The notes beneath the pieces are model-generated. The model worked only from the letters and a program-made list of their open reading frames with translations, was not told the origin of the DNA and made no database searches. Shown one piece after another: positions 13,501 to 23,643 of a stretch of 64,000 nt of DNA (positions are counted from its first letter, which is position 1; each line of letters begins with the position of its first letter). This DNA comes from Sarcocystis neurona. Taxonomy: Eukaryota; Apicomplexa; Conoidasida; Eucoccidiorida; Sarcocystidae. The stretch spans positions 3,365,080-3,429,079 of the forward strand of contig KL647297.1 of assembly GCA_000727475.1 (NCBI GenBank), read 5' to 3'. The translations under genes were made by a program, and so were the position numbers.

Positions 13501-16500
13501 CGACACAGCACCCCAGCAGAGCCAAGGCGCAGCAGCGCAGCGTACGCAGCACCGCAGCGGAGCCGAGGAGCGGCAGCAGAGCCGAGGAGGAGGAGCAGGA
13601 GCAGCTGCAGGGCAGAGTAGGGGGCAGCGCAGGAGAGCCGGGGAGCACCGCAGCAGAGCCGAACAGCAGCGGCAGCGCGCAGAGCGCACACAACACGGCA
13701 GCAGCTCCCAGCAGCAGTTCCCTGCAGCAGCGCGCAGAGTCCGCAGCACCGCAGGGTCGCCAGTGAGCAGCAGCAGCAGAGCAGCAGGGAAAGGCGGGGT
13801 TTGCGCAGCAGCCTCGCCGGGCAGCAGCAGAGGTCAAAAGAGGAGGAATAAGTTGCAGCAGTGTGCGTCAGTCGTGGATTTCTCTCTGCAGAGTCGGAGG
13901 TCCTTCTCTCCACTTTTAAGGAGACGGTCTCTTCCTCGGCATCGTGTCTGCTTCCCCTGTTGAGTCCTAGTGAACCCTTCACATCTACACGGAGACACAC
14001 GCATGCATATATACGCACTTCTGCTTTGTCTCTGTTCTTGCTTTCTCTCTGTCTCTCCGTCTCTTCCATTATCTCCCCCTGTCTCGTCCTCCCCTTCTTT
14101 TTCACGTTCTCCTTTTCTCTGTCTTTCTCTCTGTTGCTCTCTTCTCCCTGCATTCCTCTCCTTCTCTTCCCCGTCCGTCTCCTTCTGTCCTCCTCCTTCT
14201 TCACAGCCACACACACACACGAACGCTGCACACCTTTAAAAATCTCTTCTCTTTATGTCTCTCTGCATGTCTGCATGTCTCTCTGCATGTCTGCTTTGTC
14301 TTCCTGTCTGTCGCTGTCTCCCCGTCTCCCTGTCTGTCTCCCCTCTATCTCTGGAGCTGTCTCCCCCTCCGTTTCCCTCTCTCTTTGTCTGTATTCCTGT
14401 CTCTCTCCCTGTCTCTCCGTCTGTCTCCCTGCTCGTCTCCCCCCCCATTTCCCTTTCTCTCTCTGCCTGTCTCCCTGTCTCTCTGCCTATCTCCATTTAT
14501 CCTTTCTTCTTAAAAACATGCTTCTCGCAAGAAGAAACGGGTGTTTTCAGCAGCAGCAGAAAAGAGAAGAAAAAGTCGCCACCGTGAAGTCTCTCAGCAA
14601 GAGAAAGGAACAAAGAAATATGTGTGTCTCGTTCATCTGCTTGACGCGTAGATAAACTGGCTACTAGACACCAGAACTGCCACCCGACCGCCGAGCAGCC
14701 CCAGGCGTCCAAGTTCTGCATGAAGCGCGGGGTTTTCTCGCAGCAGCACCAGCAGCAGTAGAACTCCGGAGAGACACAGAGAGAGATGCTCAGTCACTGC
14801 AGCGCAAGCGTAGAAGAAGAAGAAGAAAAGGAAGAGGAAAAGGAGGAAGAAGAAGAAGGGGAGGCAGCACAGATGTACGAGCAGCAACAGACGACAGCAC
14901 CGCGGCAGCAGCATTTGTTTCTCACTGCACACGGCAGCAAAAAGAATGCTGCAGGGCAGCTGCAGACGAATAGTTCACCAAGGACGTGGACGACGGGCAC
15001 AGGCATGCGGCCGGGACAGCAGGAGAGGCGCGTCGTCAACGGTCGGGGGGGGAAGAGAGCAGCAGCGCGTAAAGGGCGACCTTGGCACAAGGGGAAGAGG
15101 CCAAAACGGCAGCAGCAGCAAGAGGAAGAAGCCAAGAAGCAACAAGCAGTCCCCTCGGCTGCACACACTACTCTCCTATCTCTCTCTCTGTATGTCTCTT
15201 TCTTCCACCTCCGGAGCAGCAGCAGCAGCAACTGTCCCAGCGCGTCCCGAGGGAAGCGCAACAGCGGCAGCAACCGGCCGCAGAAGAGGAGCAGCAGCAG
15301 GAAAGGAGCAGGCACGCAGGAGCAGAACGGTTGTTCCCATATGTGAAGACTTGCTTCTTCCTACTGCTTCTCCGTCGCTTGTCGATTTTCCTCTGCGGCA
15401 GCGGCAGATGCTTTCCATTGCAGCAGCTCAGCAGCAGCAGCTTCTCGTTCCTCCTGCGCAAAAACCAACGTAACCTGACAGCCGCAGCAGGCGCATGCAA
15501 AGCCGCTGCCTTTTCTTCCTCCCAGCTACCAAGAAAACGCAGCAGCAGCACCAGCAGAAACAGCGTCAGCAGCAGCAGCAACAGCAGCAGCAGCGACAGC
15601 AGCAGCAGCAACAGCAGCAGCAGCAACAGCCGCAGCAGCGATAGCATCAGCAGCACCAGCAGCAGCAGCAGTAGCAGTAGCAACCGGCTCTCTGTCTCGG
15701 ACCTTTTTCTCCTGAAGAATGAAGGAAACATTTATTCTTCGTCTCGCTTCTCGCACGTCAGTCAGAGCGGATGTACATACACCTGCGCCTCTATACACAT
15801 TTATATGTACGAAGAGAAATATATGCAAAACTTCCTCTGCATATGACCCGCTTCACACAAAATAGAAAAACACGCACACACGCAGACACGTCTAATGAGG
15901 CTAACAAAATGGGCGTGCGATACTGCACACATATACGCATGCATATATACGTGTACACATACAATATTGCATGCATATATATATATATACACGTACAGGT
16001 ACGCCAATATATATATATATATATATGTATATGTATATGTATATGTTCGCGTGGATTTTCTATGTGTATATATATATATATAGGGAGAGAGAGAACAAAT
16101 GCAGTTAGAGGTAGATCCAACATCGCCGACTTGTACGTGGAATTTCCTACGCCTATATATATATATATGTATATATAGACATGTATATGTAGAGAGAATG
16201 TATGGAGAGAGAACAATACCGAAGATATAAATACACACGTATATAGATATAAGTATGTAGAGAGATATAAGAGAAGGATATGTGCATATATATAGGTATA
16301 TATTTACGTGTATGTATATAAATATATGTATGTGTAGAGGAAACAGGGACGTGTATATACAAAAGTATACATGTATGTGTATGTAAAGAGAGGAAGCGGA
16401 AAACAGTTTTTACATACATACATATACATATATATATGTGTGGACCACGAGATTATACACATACATATATACACATATATATACACGCATATACGTATGT

Positions 16501-19500
16501 ATGCATACATATGTATGTATATATATACATACATATATATATACATATATATATACATATATATGGACCACGAGAGTGCGCTCTACTCAACGATGGCTAC
16601 TGCTGTAGTACCCGGGCTTTGTGTAGATCTTCCTGCAGAGAGGCAATGGAGACCTGCTGCTGCAGGGAGGGGAGGGGCTGCCTCTGCTGCTGCGGCAGAC
16701 GACTTGCGCGACGGCTTGTCACTCGCTGCTGCTGTTGCTGCTTCTGCTGCTGTTGCTGCTTCTGCTGCTGTTCCTGTCTCTGTGGGGTGTCGCGCTGCTG
16801 CTGTTTCCGCTGCGCCGCCGACTTTGGCTGCTGTTGCTGCTGCTGGTTCTGCTGTGCGGCCTGAAGTTGCTGCTGCGTCTGAAGCAGCACGCGCTGAAGG
16901 CTCTCGATATTCTCCTGCTTCTGCTGCTGTTCGTACATGTGCTGCTCCTCGTTGCGTCGAAGCTGCTGCTGGAGTGCTGCCACCTGCTGCTGCAGCTCCT
17001 CGAGCCGCTCCTCTGTCCGGGGCCCTTCCAGCGGCAGCTGCTGCTGCTTCTTCGAAGACGCCGGGAGAGCAGGTGTCCCTGCAGAAGCGCGAAGAGCAGG
17101 AGAAGCAGCAGCTGCTGCACGTGCGGCCTGCAGCTCCTCCTGAGACTGAGAGAAGCTGCAGCAACAAGCAGAAGAAGCGCCGGACAGACTACCACCGCTC
17201 GTCCACCCGGCGGTAGGTACGCGCAGGCTGGCAACACTACGCTCCTGCCATACACGCAGAAGCATGCATCCATTGAGAGACCCACGTACACCCCTGTCTT
17301 GTCAAAATTCGCCCGAATTTTCGCTGTACACGCATGCATGTGGAGACACTCACGCATATACCGAGACAGACAGAAGAGGAAGGCACGTCGTAGTAGGAAT
17401 GCCGAACAAATGACAGCAACAAGGCGGCCAGAAAGGACACGTACTTGGCGGCACGTTTCTCTCCTCAGATGTATGAAAGACAGCATCCACAAGAAAGAAA
17501 AGGAAGTTGAGAATCCTTCTCTCGACGACCACGTCGCGTTGAGGTGCATGCATACATATTCATCGGCCAGCCAGGTACTGCCGTACTTTGCGGTGCATGC
17601 ATGCAAGGATACACCTACACAGACCCACAGGTGTACATACGTGCCGTGTAAATTGTTTGCCGCTTCATCTACGTGCTCACATATGTATATATATATGATA
17701 ATAACTCCTCTAGGTGGGCAACGAGGCAGCAGCTGTCTTCGATTCCGGTGGACACGCACATATATGCCAAGCGTAAAGACGAGACACACTGTCGACGAGC
17801 CCCGCTCTTCCCAGCAGCAGACGCATGCATCTCTCCACGCGTTGTACGCGTGCGTGAGTGGCGCGTGCAGCGGAATAGGTGTGTCTCTCTGTGTGCGGAT
17901 GCTTCTCTTCTGAGAGAAAATCCACCTGCTGCAGCACTAGCAGAGATGTCCCTGCCTACACATGGGGACGCAATGTGTCAACATTTGTTGAGACTAGCAA
18001 ACAGAGCAGGACTTGCTGCCTGGGCGCCATCCCTCCCGACGCATGCAGCTGCGCGAGTGGAGAGAAGAAGAGGAATAGAAAAGGAGAGTATTCGTCTAGT
18101 TGCGCTGCGAGCCCGAAATTGGGAAAGGCAGAGGAAGAGGAGAAGCAGCAGCAGGTGGGGGTGGGCATTCTTGCTGTTCTGTTTAAATTCGCGCGCGCAT
18201 GCGAGCACCCCCTGCGTCGCAGGCCCCGGCGCACAGAGAGAAAGAGAGCAGCAGCCCGTGGCCCGTCGCGCGTGTTGAGGCACGCAGACAGCAGCAGCTT
18301 CTCCTCAAGAGGAAAAGGAAGACGTCTCCTTGCAGAGCTTCCCAGCCACAGGCAGAAAATATCACAAACTTCTCAACACAGAGTCGAAGAGAAAGGGGAA
18401 GTTGTACGGACAGCTGGACAGGTAGAACAGAGAACATATCTTGCATGTGTGTGGGGGCCTGTGCGCAGACCGACGTGCATGCGTATATAAGACACACGTG
18501 TGCATGCAGACATATATATATATATATATATGTTTGTGGGCAAATTTAAGGCGCTCGCTTGGCGCCAACGACGGCGGAGGAGAATATCTACGCAGCAGTG
18601 GCGCACGTGGGGAAAGGAGAAGAAGCAGCAGCCAACGTGGAGCGCAGCAGCGAAAAGGTGCCAGCTCCTCGCGCATCCTCGTCGTCTGCCAGTTCCCAGG
18701 CGTTGGTGTAAACAGTCAATTGCATGAAAATAGACAAATAAATATTCCTGCATGCGAGTCTTTCTCTCTCTTTCTCTGTCTGTATGTGTTTACAAATATA
18801 CGCGTGCATATATATATATATATATGTAGGTAAATAGATACTCTTGCATGCGAGTCTTTCTCTCTTCTTCTGTCTGGGTGTGTTCACAAACATACACGCA
18901 TGTATTTATATATATACATACGGATGTGGCTGTATATTGATATATATGTATGTGTGTGTGTGTGTGTGTCAGTAAAGCCATGCCCAAGCGCATGCACGTA
19001 TATATAGGCGCGTGGTTGTATGGGTATTTATAGTGTTTAATACAAACATGTTAACAGACTTCTGCATGCGTCCAGTTGCGTCGCAGTAGTCGCTGCAGCT
19101 CTACAAACGAATCAAATGGATGTTTACCGCTTCATAAGAAGTTGGAAATTTTTAACAGCCCTCACAACGTCTTGCAGCAGATGTTTGACCAGCGGCATGC
19201 TACTCGCAGTAAAAGGCTCGTAATATCGTAGGGACAGGAGCTGCAGCCGAAGCCGTGCGTATTCTTCTGCTTCTTCTCCTGCTGCGTCATCTCCTCCTAT
19301 TTCTTCTTCTTCTTTTTGTCCTCCCTTGTGCTGCTGCGCCGTTCTGTGATCGTTCGGCCACTGCTGCTCTTTCTCCTGTCGCTGTGGCTGCTGCTGTGTC
19401 CCCTCCGGCTGCTGTGGCGGCTGCAACACGGCTGCGGCACCAGCGGCAAAGGCGCTGCTGGTTCCGCAGACAGCAGCGTTACTCTCCTTCCCGACTGCTG

Positions 19501-20905
19501 CTGTGAGAAGTGTCGGGCCCGCGCAGACACGGGGAAGTCGAATATCTACATCATCTTCTCCTCTTCCATTCGCTGCTTCTGAAACAAATGGTGTTGTCCT
19601 TCCTCCTGCTGCTGCTGCGGCTCGTACTCCAACAGCTGCTGCGCTGCTGCTTCCGTCTTTGCCTTTCTTCGCCGCTGCTGTTGTTCTGCTGCCCCGTCCA
19701 GCTGCCGCTGCTGCTGGGAGGGGGGGAGGAGGGCCTTGTCCTGGTGCTGCTGCTGCTGCTGCGACAGGCTTCATTCCTTCTGCTCCTGCACGCGGTCCAG
19801 CTCCTGCCGTCCCCGAGCGCAGCTCTACCTCTGCTGCCGCTGCTGCTGCCGGTCTTGCCACGGGGCTTGTTGCTGCTGCTGCTGCTGCCTCGAGATTCGC
19901 AGCCACTGCCGCTTGACTTTTTCCCGCCGTCACAGCAGCACACTGGCGTATGAAGCTGTCTCCTGCAACAGAGGTCACGGGCGCTGCAGAGGAAGCAGCA
20001 GGGGCAGTAGAGAGCGGAGTAGCACGCGCAGAAGGGACAAGAGCAGCAGCAAGTTGTCCAGCAGAGGCAGCAGCGGAAGAAGCAGCATCAGCAGTCCTAC
20101 GAGAACTTACAACAGATGCAGCAGCAGAAGCAGCAGCAGGATTCGAAGACAACAGAGTAGAAGACGTAGACCGACGAAAAGTGGGAGGGAGAGGAGGAGG
20201 TGGAGGAGGAGCGACAGCAGCCGCAGCAGAAACGCGACGCCCTGCCGCAGTGCGGCGGAAGTGCGGCAACTCAAGCACGCACTCTCTGGGCGGTGGCTCT
20301 GCCACACCCCAAGAAGCAGCAGCAGCTGCAACAGCAGAGGTCGCGTTTTCCTGTGCTGGTACGAATTGAGCTGGCTTTGCTGACACTCGTGCTGCTGCTG
20401 CCGCTGACAGTACAGCGCCTGGCGGCTCACCTGCGGTGGCGGCTGCTGCTCGTGGGGACAAGCAGCAGCAGCTGCTGCTGGTGCTGCATCTTCTCTCGCT
20501 GCTGCCCCCGCTGTGGGCGGCTAGGTGAGCCGCTGCTGCTGCGGTGTGCGCGGCCAAAGGAGGGACCGGATGCAGGTCCGCATGTGGGGTGCTGCCTGCG
20601 CTGCTGGCTGCAGTTGCTGCTGTCGCAGTCCCCAGGAGCGCATCGTCGTCCTGCTGCTGCTGCTGCTCCCGCTCTTCCTTCTTCTCGACAGCAGGGCCCC
20701 CAAGTGCGGGGCGCTGTATGGGGCCGTGGAAATGCGCAGCAAAGCAGCTCACTTCTTCCCCGGTGTACTGCCTGTACGTGATGCTGCTGCTGCCCACGAC
20801 CGGACGAAACCCGTGTTGCTGCTGCCCCTGCTGCTGCTGCGCTGCTCGTCTCTCCCCGCCTCCTCGCAGCAGCACGGACAAAGCCGACGGCGAACAGCGA
20901 TGCAT
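900..20905 (-). CDS. Large coiled-coil protein, CEP135/Bld10-like centriole protein candidate
   Basis: The exon set on the minus strand is 20905-19128, 17155-16612, 15453-15365, 13411-13336 and 12912-12517. These five join in phase with no gaps. Likely later parts are 10032-10000, 7252-6996, 2375-2278 and terminal 950-900, with some exons between 10 and 2.4 kb not found. The first exon ends in a segment close to the N-terminal signature of CEP135/Bld10, a cartwheel and centriole assembly protein: EYARLRLQLLSLRYYEPF and then SSMPLVKHLLQDVV. Human CEP135 has a similar Y.+.R++L..LGYRQ...+..LPLVE+L..DLV. Everything after it is heptad-like coiled coil, as expected for that family. Unusually, the signature follows about 545 residues of Ala/Gln/Pro repeat instead of sitting at the N-terminus. 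A generic coiled-coil protein remains possible. Confidence 0.55.
1030..2260. repeat. TA-rich intron of the coiled-coil gene
   Basis: TATATA/CATATG microsatellite with scattered TGCATGC motifs, between the proposed exons at 2.3 and 0.9 kb. No supported coding segment was found here. Confidence 0.6.
2278..2375 (-). CDS. Leucine-heptad exon of the minus-strand coiled-coil gene
   Basis: Between acceptor GTCCCTGCAG and donor AAAGAG|GTAGGC the frame reads SELTRLQTAVQQLQRELLLA and then DSDRDSLRKE, a regular coiled coil with little repeat. The alternative acceptor six bases on would drop two residues. The upstream minus-strand sequence is CTG/pyrimidine-rich, as expected of an intron. Confidence 0.6.
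2386..3060. repeat. CAG/CTG-rich intronic tract
   Basis: CAG-dense on the plus strand, so CTG/pyrimidine-rich on the coding minus strand just before an acceptor. Plus frames here look Glu/Gln/Arg-rich but are mirror images of the pyrimidine tract. No other evidence of a gene was found. Confidence 0.4.
3100..4450. repeat. TA-rich interval with a short CAG patch
   Basis: TATATA microsatellites at 3130-3440, 3600-3650, 3960-4010 and 4020-4330, with a CAG patch at 3660-3860. A 30-codon plus-strand frame at 3265-3350 (DVAPAQITADLYMRDENVDV) has normal codon use but no splice or homology support. Confidence 0.5.
4453..4760 (-). CDS. Unrecognised open frame, possible exon
   Basis: A minus-strand frame without repeats reads ARGDLYADLKGSEQSEEGEG and later DACVSKAKTGTFYLCV before a TGA at 4453. 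It has balanced composition, unlike its surroundings. It lies inside the span of the coiled-coil gene and could be one of its missing exons, but phase does not decide. The opposite strand is also open here. No family is recognised. Confidence 0.3.
5040..5790. repeat. GATA/GACA-type purine-rich satellite
   Basis: Long run of GATAGATAGA, GAGAGAAAGA and ATATATAGAGAG units on the plus strand. Its complement yields only Ser/Tyr/Ile shadow frames. No gene is seen; intronic relative to the minus-strand gene. Confidence 0.75.
5791..6990. repeat. CAG/CTG tract region between candidate exons
   Basis: 5.8-6.35 kb is mixed sequence without a supported exon. 6.35-6.95 kb is CAG-dense and open in all six frames. 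A minus acceptor CTTCGCATGCAG near 6780 could start another exon, but no frame there is distinctive. Confidence 0.35.
6996..7252 (-). CDS. Candidate low-complexity exon of the minus-strand coiled-coil gene
   Basis: The strong acceptor TATTCTCTTCGCAG opens two plausible frames. One starts DLSSPQQQETQTQEKEAGGG and runs Ala/Gly-rich to donor AGCTG|GTAGCT. The other is Gln/Glu-rich (PQQQEWQEEESEQQILRKQ) and stops at a TAG near 7060. Phase 0 from the upstream microexon favours the first. The pyrimidine/CTG region downstream (6.3-6.95 kb) shows no clear exon. Confidence 0.4.
7330..8560. repeat. TA/CA microsatellites with AAGGGCCT spacer units
   Basis: ACACATATATAC repeats at 7390-7490, and TA runs at 8060-8430 separated by recurring GGGGCCTGTATAT or AAGGGCCT spacers at 8090, 8172, 8255 and 8358. 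7.5-8.04 kb is mixed, with short minus-strand open pieces and no supported exon. Confidence 0.6.
8700..9890. repeat. CT/TA minisatellite, CACCTGTGTTTCTCTC type
   Basis: Many diverged copies of a unit of about 50-60 bp combining ACCTGTGTTTTTCTCT with CCATATATATACA, then from 9.45 kb a TATCTGCGTCTCTCTGTACACG version. Open frames on both strands are repeat shadows. Confidence 0.8.
10000..10032 (-). CDS. Candidate 33-nt coiled-coil microexon
   Basis: Acceptor GACGACGCAG and donor GACGCAG|GTAAAC enclose 11 codons, ALALRLLQETQ, in phase 0 at both ends. It continues the helix of exon 5. Its small size means chance occurrence cannot be excluded. Confidence 0.4.
10190..11100. repeat. Polypyrimidine CTGTCTCC satellite
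   Basis: About 900 bp of nearly pure C/T with scattered G on the plus strand, built from CTGTCTC, CCGTCTC and CTCCCTGTC. It is open in all plus frames as Ser/Leu/Pro but has no coding character. On the minus strand it sits in an intron after a possible exon at 11130-11060 (SREIDESDRDRKRDREK). Confidence 0.85.
11225..11690. repeat. Purine-rich GGAGACAG satellite, inverted relative to 10.2-11.1 kb
   Basis: The plus strand is now A/G-rich with GGAGACAGAAAGG and GGGAGACAGAGG units, the complement class of the preceding tract. Two strong minus acceptors end here (TTTTTTCTGTCTTTCTCAG near 11248 and CTTCCCGTCTCCGTAG near 11531), so short exons of the minus gene may be embedded. Their frames are unresolved. 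Confidence 0.6.
11900..12500. repeat. CTCTCT/TATATA minisatellite
   Basis: Alternating GACTCTCTCTCT and TATATATACGT units, about 45-60 bp per cycle, in the intron directly after coiled-coil exon 5. Confidence 0.8.
12517..12912 (-). CDS. Coiled-coil exon 5 of the CEP135-like gene
   Basis: Acceptor TTCCGGCTGCAG opens KEVTAAELRRELQQHR. A Gln/Ala block follows with QREQLEQQREQLEQQQRQRE, then non-repetitive GWQLLQHMEAAFGSVKEEVT and KLTAQVALQKARAAAAEKKA. Donor GCACAG|GTACAA keeps phase 0 after exactly 132 codons. Confidence 0.65.
13336..13411 (-). CDS. Coiled-coil exon 4 of the CEP135-like gene
   Basis: This 76-nt exon runs from acceptor GTGCTGCAG to donor CATCAG|GTACTG. It reads ELLQCKEEVQQLTKALEEAH followed by ATLHQ, a clean amphipathic helix free of repeats. 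The phases are 2 in and 0 out. Confidence 0.65.
13440..15360. repeat. Intron with CAG, pyrimidine and GAA tracts
   Basis: 13.44-13.87 kb is CAG/GCAG-rich, 13.98-14.51 kb is polypyrimidine CTGTCTCCCTGTC satellite, and 14.7-15.35 kb is mixed CAG/GAA. This lies between exons 3 and 4 of the coiled-coil gene. No exon is needed here by phase. Confidence 0.5.
15365..15453 (-). CDS. Coiled-coil exon 3 of the CEP135-like gene
   Basis: This 89-nt exon lies between TTTTTGCGCAG and AAGCA|GTAGGA, reading EEREAAAAELLQWKASAAAA and then EENRQATEK. It enters in phase 0 and leaves in phase 2, exactly what its neighbours require, and extends the same helix. Confidence 0.6.
15454..16611. repeat. Intron with CAG run and TA microsatellite
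   Basis: 15.53-15.68 kb is (CAGCAGCAA)n-like. 15.78-16.57 kb is TATATA/CATATG. This lies between exons 2 and 3 of the coiled-coil gene. Confidence 0.6.
16612..17155 (-). CDS. Coiled-coil exon 2 of the CEP135-like gene
   Basis: The acceptor TTGTTGCTGCAG opens FSQSQEELQAARAAAA. Further on are heptads such as RLEELQQQVAALQQQLRRNE and QENIESLQRVLLQTQQQLQA, then a Gln-rich run and SIASLQEDLHKAR. The donor CCCGG|GTACTA leaves phase 0. Leucines recur at a/d positions outside the Gln runs, which separates this frame from the two alternative readings on the same strand. Confidence 0.6.
17156..19127. other. Intron 1 of the CEP135-like gene
   Basis: 1,972 nt of mostly ordinary sequence with TGCATGC motifs, TA runs at 18510-18535 and 18805-18830, and a (GT)n run near 18955. 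One minus-strand frame at 17937-17770 (MLQQVDFLSEEKHPHTERHT and on) looks protein-like and could be an alternative exon. Direct joining of 19128 to 17155 is in phase without it. Confidence 0.4.
19128..20905 (-). CDS. Exon 1 of the CEP135-like gene
   Basis: The chosen ATG at 20905-20903 follows a pyrimidine-rich leader; upstream the frame is open but is only TATA-type repeat. The 592 codons begin MHRCSPSALSVLLRGGGERR and contain a non-repetitive patch (SITYRQYTGEEVSCFAAHFH), then Ala/Pro-rich low complexity with a PPPPPP run near 20.2 kb. The last 47 or so residues (19270-19128) hold the CEP135-like motif. The exon ends ATGAAGCG|GTAAAC in phase 2. The TAA stop seen in this frame at 19126-19124 falls inside the intron. 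Phase fits the acceptor at 17155. Confidence 0.6.
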
Positions 20906-20929
20906 CGCAGCCGAAACAAGCAGACACAA

Positions 20930-21340
20930 AGATACAGACACATGTAGAGAGAGAAAAGAAGGGCAAAAAGAGACAAATGCATACACATATATGTACATAC
21001 ATACAGAGAGAGCGATAGACATATATGTGTGTATGTCTATACATTCAAAAGACAGAGAGACGTAAACACACATATATATGTACGCACGACAGAGAGGGAG
21101 ATCTGCAGATGTAAGCCTATAGAGAGACAGATAGAAACAAATATATATGTATATGTACATATATGTGTAGATCATATGGGGAGAGGAACAGAGATACATA
21201 TATATACCAATGTACAGAGAGACAGACAGAAGGGTATACATACGTATGTACTTCTGTATTCGAAAGTAGGCATATATGTGGCGTGTGGATGTTCTCTTCG
21301 TATCTCTATCTCTGTATATATAAACAGAGACACAATATGT
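20930..21340. repeat. TA/GAGACAGA repeat upstream of the CEP135-like start
   Basis: ACATATATATG and AGAGAGACAGA units in the proposed 5' flank of the minus-strand gene. No promoter element could be recognised. Confidence 0.6.
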
Positions 21341-21463
21341 GTGGAGACGAAGATCTACTACTACGTGTGTGAGCGCAGCATTTCCATTCTGCCCGTTTCT
21401 CCCTCTGCCTTTTGCTCTGTTCACCACTTCTTATTCTTTTTTGTTGGTCCACGCTCTGCTGCT

Positions 21464-21684
21464 TCAATCCTCCACGTCCGCCTCCTCCTCCTCCTTTTCG
21501 TCTGATGCTGCTGGTGCTGCTGAGAAACCCGTGGCTTCTGCTTGAGCAGGTGGGTGCTGCACACCCGAAGCAGCCGCAGCCGCAGCAGCAGCAGCACAGA
21601 AGCAAGCACGTGAGAGAGACTGCTGCTGCTGCAGCAAAGTCTCAGGACTGCAGCGACATGAGGAACGGAGAAAGCTACTTTTGA
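21464..21684. other. Coding-like segment, strand ambiguous
   Basis: Minus strand: an Ala run then SGVQHPPAQAEATGFSAAPA and an acidic tail ending in TGA at 21464. Plus strand: a GCTTGAGCAG acceptor then VGAAHPKQPQPQQQQHRSKH and a TGA at 21684. Both look like terminal exons. The minus reading has the more typical Ala/Glu composition. Confidence 0.3.
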
Positions 21685-21890
21685 CACTGCTAAATTAAAT
21701 GATGTCTACAAATTAATCTACCTGTTGTCGCCTCCCTCTCTCTCTGTATGTATGTATATTTACATATATACACACACATACGTATGTATGTATATATATA
21801 CGTGAAGAGAGTCAGCGACCATGGGTCCGCGCGAGCGTGTTCTTCTGTATTTCTATGTGAAGGAAAGACGCAGAGAAACAGCAGCAGCAC

Positions 21891-22098
21891 ATGTCCTGGC
21901 GAGGAAAAAACGAGCTGCTGTTGCTGCAGCAGATGGCAGCAACGGCAGCAAACTGGCTGTCACACACACGAGCAGCAGCTGCTGCTGTTGACGAGAAGGA
22001 GGAGGAGGTGGAAGAGGAGGAGAAGAGGAAAAGCAGCAGCTGCTGCTACGACGGAGAGGCAACGGGCAGCTTCTTCTTCATCAGCTATCAAAGAGACA
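21891..22098 (+). CDS. Unrecognised candidate first exon
   Basis: ATG at 21891 opens MSWRGKNELLLLQQMAATAA, then [20 protein letters not shown], an acidic run and YDGEATGSFFFISYQRD before a possible ACA|GTACGA donor. It would be divergent from the CEP135-like gene. A bipartite helix and acid patch are visible; no family is recognised. Confidence 0.3.
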
Positions 22099-22559
22099 GT
22101 ACGAGTGCCACTCCCAGCGGCAGCTGTTGCTGCTGTGGGGTTTGTTGCTGCTCACTTAGAAGAAAAAAGGAACCCGCCTTCCCCATCTCAGCAGCAGCTG
22201 CTGCCTGCCTCGACGTAGCTACACCCGCATGCAAAAATTTTCGTACACACACTGATTCATGTGTATATACGAACCTGTATATATATATATATATACACAC
22301 ACACATACATATACATAGGGACACACATATACATATATGTATAGATGATGTATATGTATAGAAAGACGGGGAGAAGGAAGGCAGGCAAGAAGTTCAAGAA
22401 GCAAAGTAGAGGGAGGAAGAAAGCATACTAGACGGGAAGTGGTGCTGCAGGTTAAAGCACCCTACGGCCTGCCTTTCCTCTCTTCTTTCTCTTTTGCCCA
22501 TGTCAACATTTTCATACATATATATATATACATGCGCGTGCGTTGCGCAGTCGAAGGGA

Positions 22560-22631
22560 AAGTTACTTCGGCTGCTATTTCTGTTTCGGCTGCTGTTGTT
22601 GCTGTTGCCGTTTCTGCTGTCGCTGCGATGT

Positions 22632-22668
<37 letters not shown>

Positions 22669-22960
22669 TGCTCTAACATCTTCGCATCCGCTGCTGTTGC
22701 TGCTGTCGTTGCTGCCATTGCTGTTTCCGCCCAGCTACTGCTGCTGCTGCTGTTGCCCAGGAAAAGGCGGGCCCTATCATTGCGCCGTCCGTGGCAATTT
22801 TCCCGGTCAGTCCTGCGAGGTATCCTCCTCCGCAGGCGCACGTCTTAGCGAGCAGACAGGAATAGTAGATCTCTACACGTGTGTAAAAAAATTTATATAC
22901 GAATATATACAAAGATGTACGTTCCATACGTATATATACGTCATCTGCAGACGCCTTCAA
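22560..22960. other. CTG/CAG region open on both strands
   Basis: Minus: YLAGLTGKIATDGAMIGPAF, then Gln-rich to a TAG. Plus: an Ala/Val/Pro run including a repeated PAPAPA stretch. Neither strand has decisive splice support. Confidence 0.25.
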
Positions 22961-22989
22961 GCACAGGTAGACACAGAGTTCAACAAAGG

Positions 22990-23640
22990 TGTCCTTTTAC
23001 TTTGATAAGCAAAGGCGCGTCATTTTTTTCTCACCGGGGTGATTTTCCTGCCGTCTTTGATGCAGAAAACAAAGCTTCTGTAGACGTTCGAGGTGCGCAT
23101 ATCTATACGTATACACAGGCGCACTACATATGTAGAAGTGGGTGGGACAGGAATACGTAGGCGTTTCTACGCAGGTAGGTGTGTGCGTCTCATGATTCCA
23201 ACGATGTGCTATTTTCTCTCCCTTTATGACCTCCTACATCGAAAAAAAATGTTGCCAGACATTTTTCCGTACTATGTGTCATTATCTGATTCTACCTCTC
23301 TTTCTGTTTGTATCTACGTATACAAGTTTATGTATACTGAGGCGGCAGGGATGCACTGTTATTTTGTGAGGCGGTTTATCGAACGTCGATAAAGAAAAAC
23401 CGTAAGGGAAATCACGAGGTAAAAAGGACCAAGGCTACCGATTGGTTTGGGGGGAAAAAGGGGTAACAGAGAGCTTTTTCAATTGCCGGGAAGTTCATCT
23501 CTAGTTTTTTTTTCGCGACTTTTGCAAAAAGAAGGAAGCAAGGACGCAGGCGGAGTGCAGCGCACACGCGCGCCGGTGCAGTCCAAGAGCCGCACCGCGG
23601 CATAACAGGAAGGGAAAAAGACAGATATAGCGAGAAAAAA
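22990..23640. other. Non-repetitive interval without a supported gene
   Basis: Ordinary base composition without CAG or TA tracts, unlike most of the window. Short open frames occur on both strands. It may be flanking sequence of the segment at 23.64 kb. Confidence 0.3.
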
Positions 23641-23643
23641 GGG

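Noticed and set aside
15210..15700. Plus-strand exons with Gln/Arg-rich and poly-Ala readings and pyrimidine acceptors
   Set aside because: The minus-strand exon 15453-15365 fits both neighbouring exon phases and continues the coiled coil, so the plus readings are mirror images of intron pyrimidine tracts and CAG runs.
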